From assembly GCA_902805495.1 (NCBI GenBank), contig CADCTH010000346.1, positions 1 through 6,061 on the forward strand: a stretch of DNA of 6,061 nt, in the 5' to 3' direction. Position numbers and translations under genes: made by a program. Positions 5,451 to 6,061 of this stretch are shown in pieces (positions within the stretch are counted from its first letter, which is position 1; every line of letters starts with the position of its first letter). The notes under the pieces are model-generated. The model saw nothing but the letters and a program-made list of their open reading frames with translations, had not been told where the DNA came from and made no database searches. The DNA is from an uncultured Actinomycetospora sp. Its GTDB lineage: Bacteria; Actinomycetota; Actinomycetes; Mycobacteriales; Pseudonocardiaceae.

Positions 5451-5464
5451 GTGAACGCTCTCAC
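5451..5464. promoter_or_regulatory. GTGA-N6-TCAC palindrome, CRP/GlxR-like site
   Basis: GTGAACGCTCTCAC matches the core of the CRP/GlxR consensus TGTGA-N6-TCACA in its four inner bases on each side; the outer bases do not match. It lies 151 nt before the ATG of the last gene and about 16 nt before CACGAT (5480-5485), a possible -10 element, so it would overlap a -35 region. A 4+4 match of this kind can occur by chance. Confidence 0.3.
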
Positions 5465-5479
5465 GCAGGGGCAACGAGG

Positions 5480-5485
5480 CACGAT
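5480..5485 (+). promoter_or_regulatory. weak candidate -10 box for the last gene
   Basis: CACGAT keeps the A at position 2 and T at position 6 of the TANNNT pattern. Initiation about 7 nt downstream would place the long hairpin at 5505-5545 inside a leader of about 110 nt before the ATG at 5602. The -35 region is not convincing, and TAGTGG at 5501 is another weak candidate. Confidence 0.2.
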
Positions 5486-5504
5486 GGCGGGCGTCGTCCG
5501 TAGT

Positions 5505-5545
5505 GGTCGGCGGGAGCGTCGAACGACGCGGGCACCCCGCCGACC
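5505..5545 (+). other. long two-part hairpin in the leader of the last gene
   Basis: GGTCGGCGGG (5505-5514) pairs perfectly with CCCGCCGACC (5536-5545), and a U-G wobble could extend the base of the stem. Inside it GCGTC and GACGC (5516-5520, 5525-5529) form a second stem closed by GAAC. The structure lies 56 nt before the ATG at 5602. Right after it, CCGGC-CA-GCCGG (5544-5555) could form a competing fold. It might be a 5' leader regulatory element, a terminator for the upstream operon, or a DNA-level site; I recognise no known riboswitch class in it. Confidence 0.5.
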
Positions 5546-5601
5546 GGCCAGCCGGCCCCCGCGAGGAGCCGTCCGCCCCCGATCCGCGCCAGACGGGAGC
5601 C

Positions 5602-6061
5602 ATGTCCGAAGAGACCTCCGACAAGCCCGGGACCTCGTCCTCAGGTATCGGTCTGACCTTCCCGCAGATCATCGCCAGCGCCCTGGCCGCCGCGACCGCG
5701 GCGATCATGGGGTCGTTCCTCGGTGTGCTCGGCACCATCGGCGGCGCCGCCGTCGCGTCGATCGTGAGCACCGTCGGCTCGGCGCTCTACCAGCGCTCGC
5801 TCGAGGCCACCCGTGACCGGGTCAAGCAGCGCCTCGTCGTCGCCGGCACCGGTCACACCAAGGTGGCGTCGGCCGTCGGCCGGGTCACCGGCCAGGCCGG
5901 CCAGGGCGCCGGTCGCGCCGTCCCGGCCCAGGGACAGCCCGGGGCGCCGACGCAGGTGCACCCCACCCGCCGCGTGGCCGGGCCGCCGATGGCGGGCCCC
6001 GGAGTGCCGCCACCGCCGCAGCAGGTGCGGCCGGGGATGCCGCCCGCCGACCCGACGCGCC
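5602..6061 (+). CDS. small membrane protein with Pro/Gln-rich tail, unknown function (partial)
   Basis: The frame opens at ATG 5602 and is still open at the right edge, giving 153 visible residues. GGGAG precedes the ATG by only 2 nt, so the ribosome binding site is close but present. Residues 1-17 are polar and Ser/Thr-rich. Residues about 21-62 form a Gly/Ala-rich hydrophobic hairpin (FPQIIASALAAATAAIMGSF, then LGVLGTIGGAAVASIVSTVG) ending in SALYQRSLEATRDRVKQRL, a basic amphipathic segment that should face the cytoplasm. I recall this two-helix core with a following YxxSL segment from uncharacterised actinobacterial proteins. Residues from about 95 on are low-complexity, rich in Gly, Gln and then Pro (PPPPQQ near 143-148), as in flexible tails. 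It is separated from the upstream operon by 227 nt with a hairpin and its own candidate promoter, so it is probably an independent unit. Function is not known. Confidence 0.7.
   Translation, partial: MSEETSDKPGTSSSGIGLTFPQIIASALAAATAAIMGSFLGVLGTIGGAAVASIVSTVGSALYQRSLEATRDRVKQRLVVAGTGHTKVASAVGRVTGQAGQGAGRAVPAQGQPGAPTQVHPTRRVAGPPMAGPGVPPPPQQVRPGMPPADPTR

Noticed and set aside
4664..5482. Minus-strand frame opposite DUF3159
   Set aside because: Low-complexity shadow of a plus-strand membrane protein with recognisable family segments.
5451..5816. Plus-strand 121-residue frame overlapping the last gene
   Set aside because: Arg/Pro-rich and overlaps in another frame the well-formed membrane hairpin starting at 5602.
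1..6061. CRISPR arrays, tRNA/rRNA genes, insertion sequences, attachment sites
   Set aside because: No spaced direct repeats, no cloverleaf-like stretch, no transposase or integrase frame and no terminal repeats were seen by eye.

Overview
The window is about 6 kb of very GC-rich DNA. Third codon positions are almost all G or C, GTG starts occur, and -10-like TANNNT boxes lie close to start codons. The gene families present (DUF3159, GAF/ANTAR regulators, AurF-like diiron oxygenase beside TetR) point to an actinomycete, perhaps of the Pseudonocardiaceae; the genus is inference. No rRNA, tRNA, insertion sequence, CRISPR array or phage gene is visible. It reads as ordinary chromosome rich in regulators.

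Left part (1-2031, minus strand): two one-component regulators lie in tandem. The upstream one (837-1904) joins a GAF-like sensor, an ANTAR-like segment and a C-terminal AraC-type DNA-binding domain. It has no ribosome binding site of its own and is preceded 4 nt upstream by a possible 40-codon leader ORF that has one. The downstream one (1-714, cut by the window edge) is the N-terminal GAF half of an AcoR/DhaR-like regulator.

Middle part (2169-4213): a small four-helix membrane protein (plus strand) converges on an AurF-family diiron oxygenase gene (minus strand), and their stop codons interlock in the bases TTAG. The oxygenase is divergent from a TetR-family regulator. The 93-bp gap between them holds a 17-bp perfect inverted repeat, TACACG-N5-CGTGTA, placed over both candidate promoters. 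The simplest reading is that the TetR protein represses itself and the oxygenase gene until an unknown ligand binds.

Right part (4214-6061, plus strand): a VOC/glyoxalase-fold protein gene and a DUF3159 membrane protein gene are 1 nt apart and probably co-transcribed, possibly with tetR. A 9-bp inverted repeat sits directly before the VOC gene and reaches into its ribosome binding site. After DUF3159 come a small hairpin, a GTGA-N6-TCAC palindrome and a long two-part hairpin, all in a 227-bp gap. The last gene (5602 to the right edge) begins a small membrane protein with a proline- and glutamine-rich tail.

The most unusual items are the GAF-ANTAR-AraC architecture with its leader ORF, the TetR/diiron-oxygenase switch with its operator, and the two structured leaders before 4273 and 5602. 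I see no clear sign of a wholly new multi-gene system.
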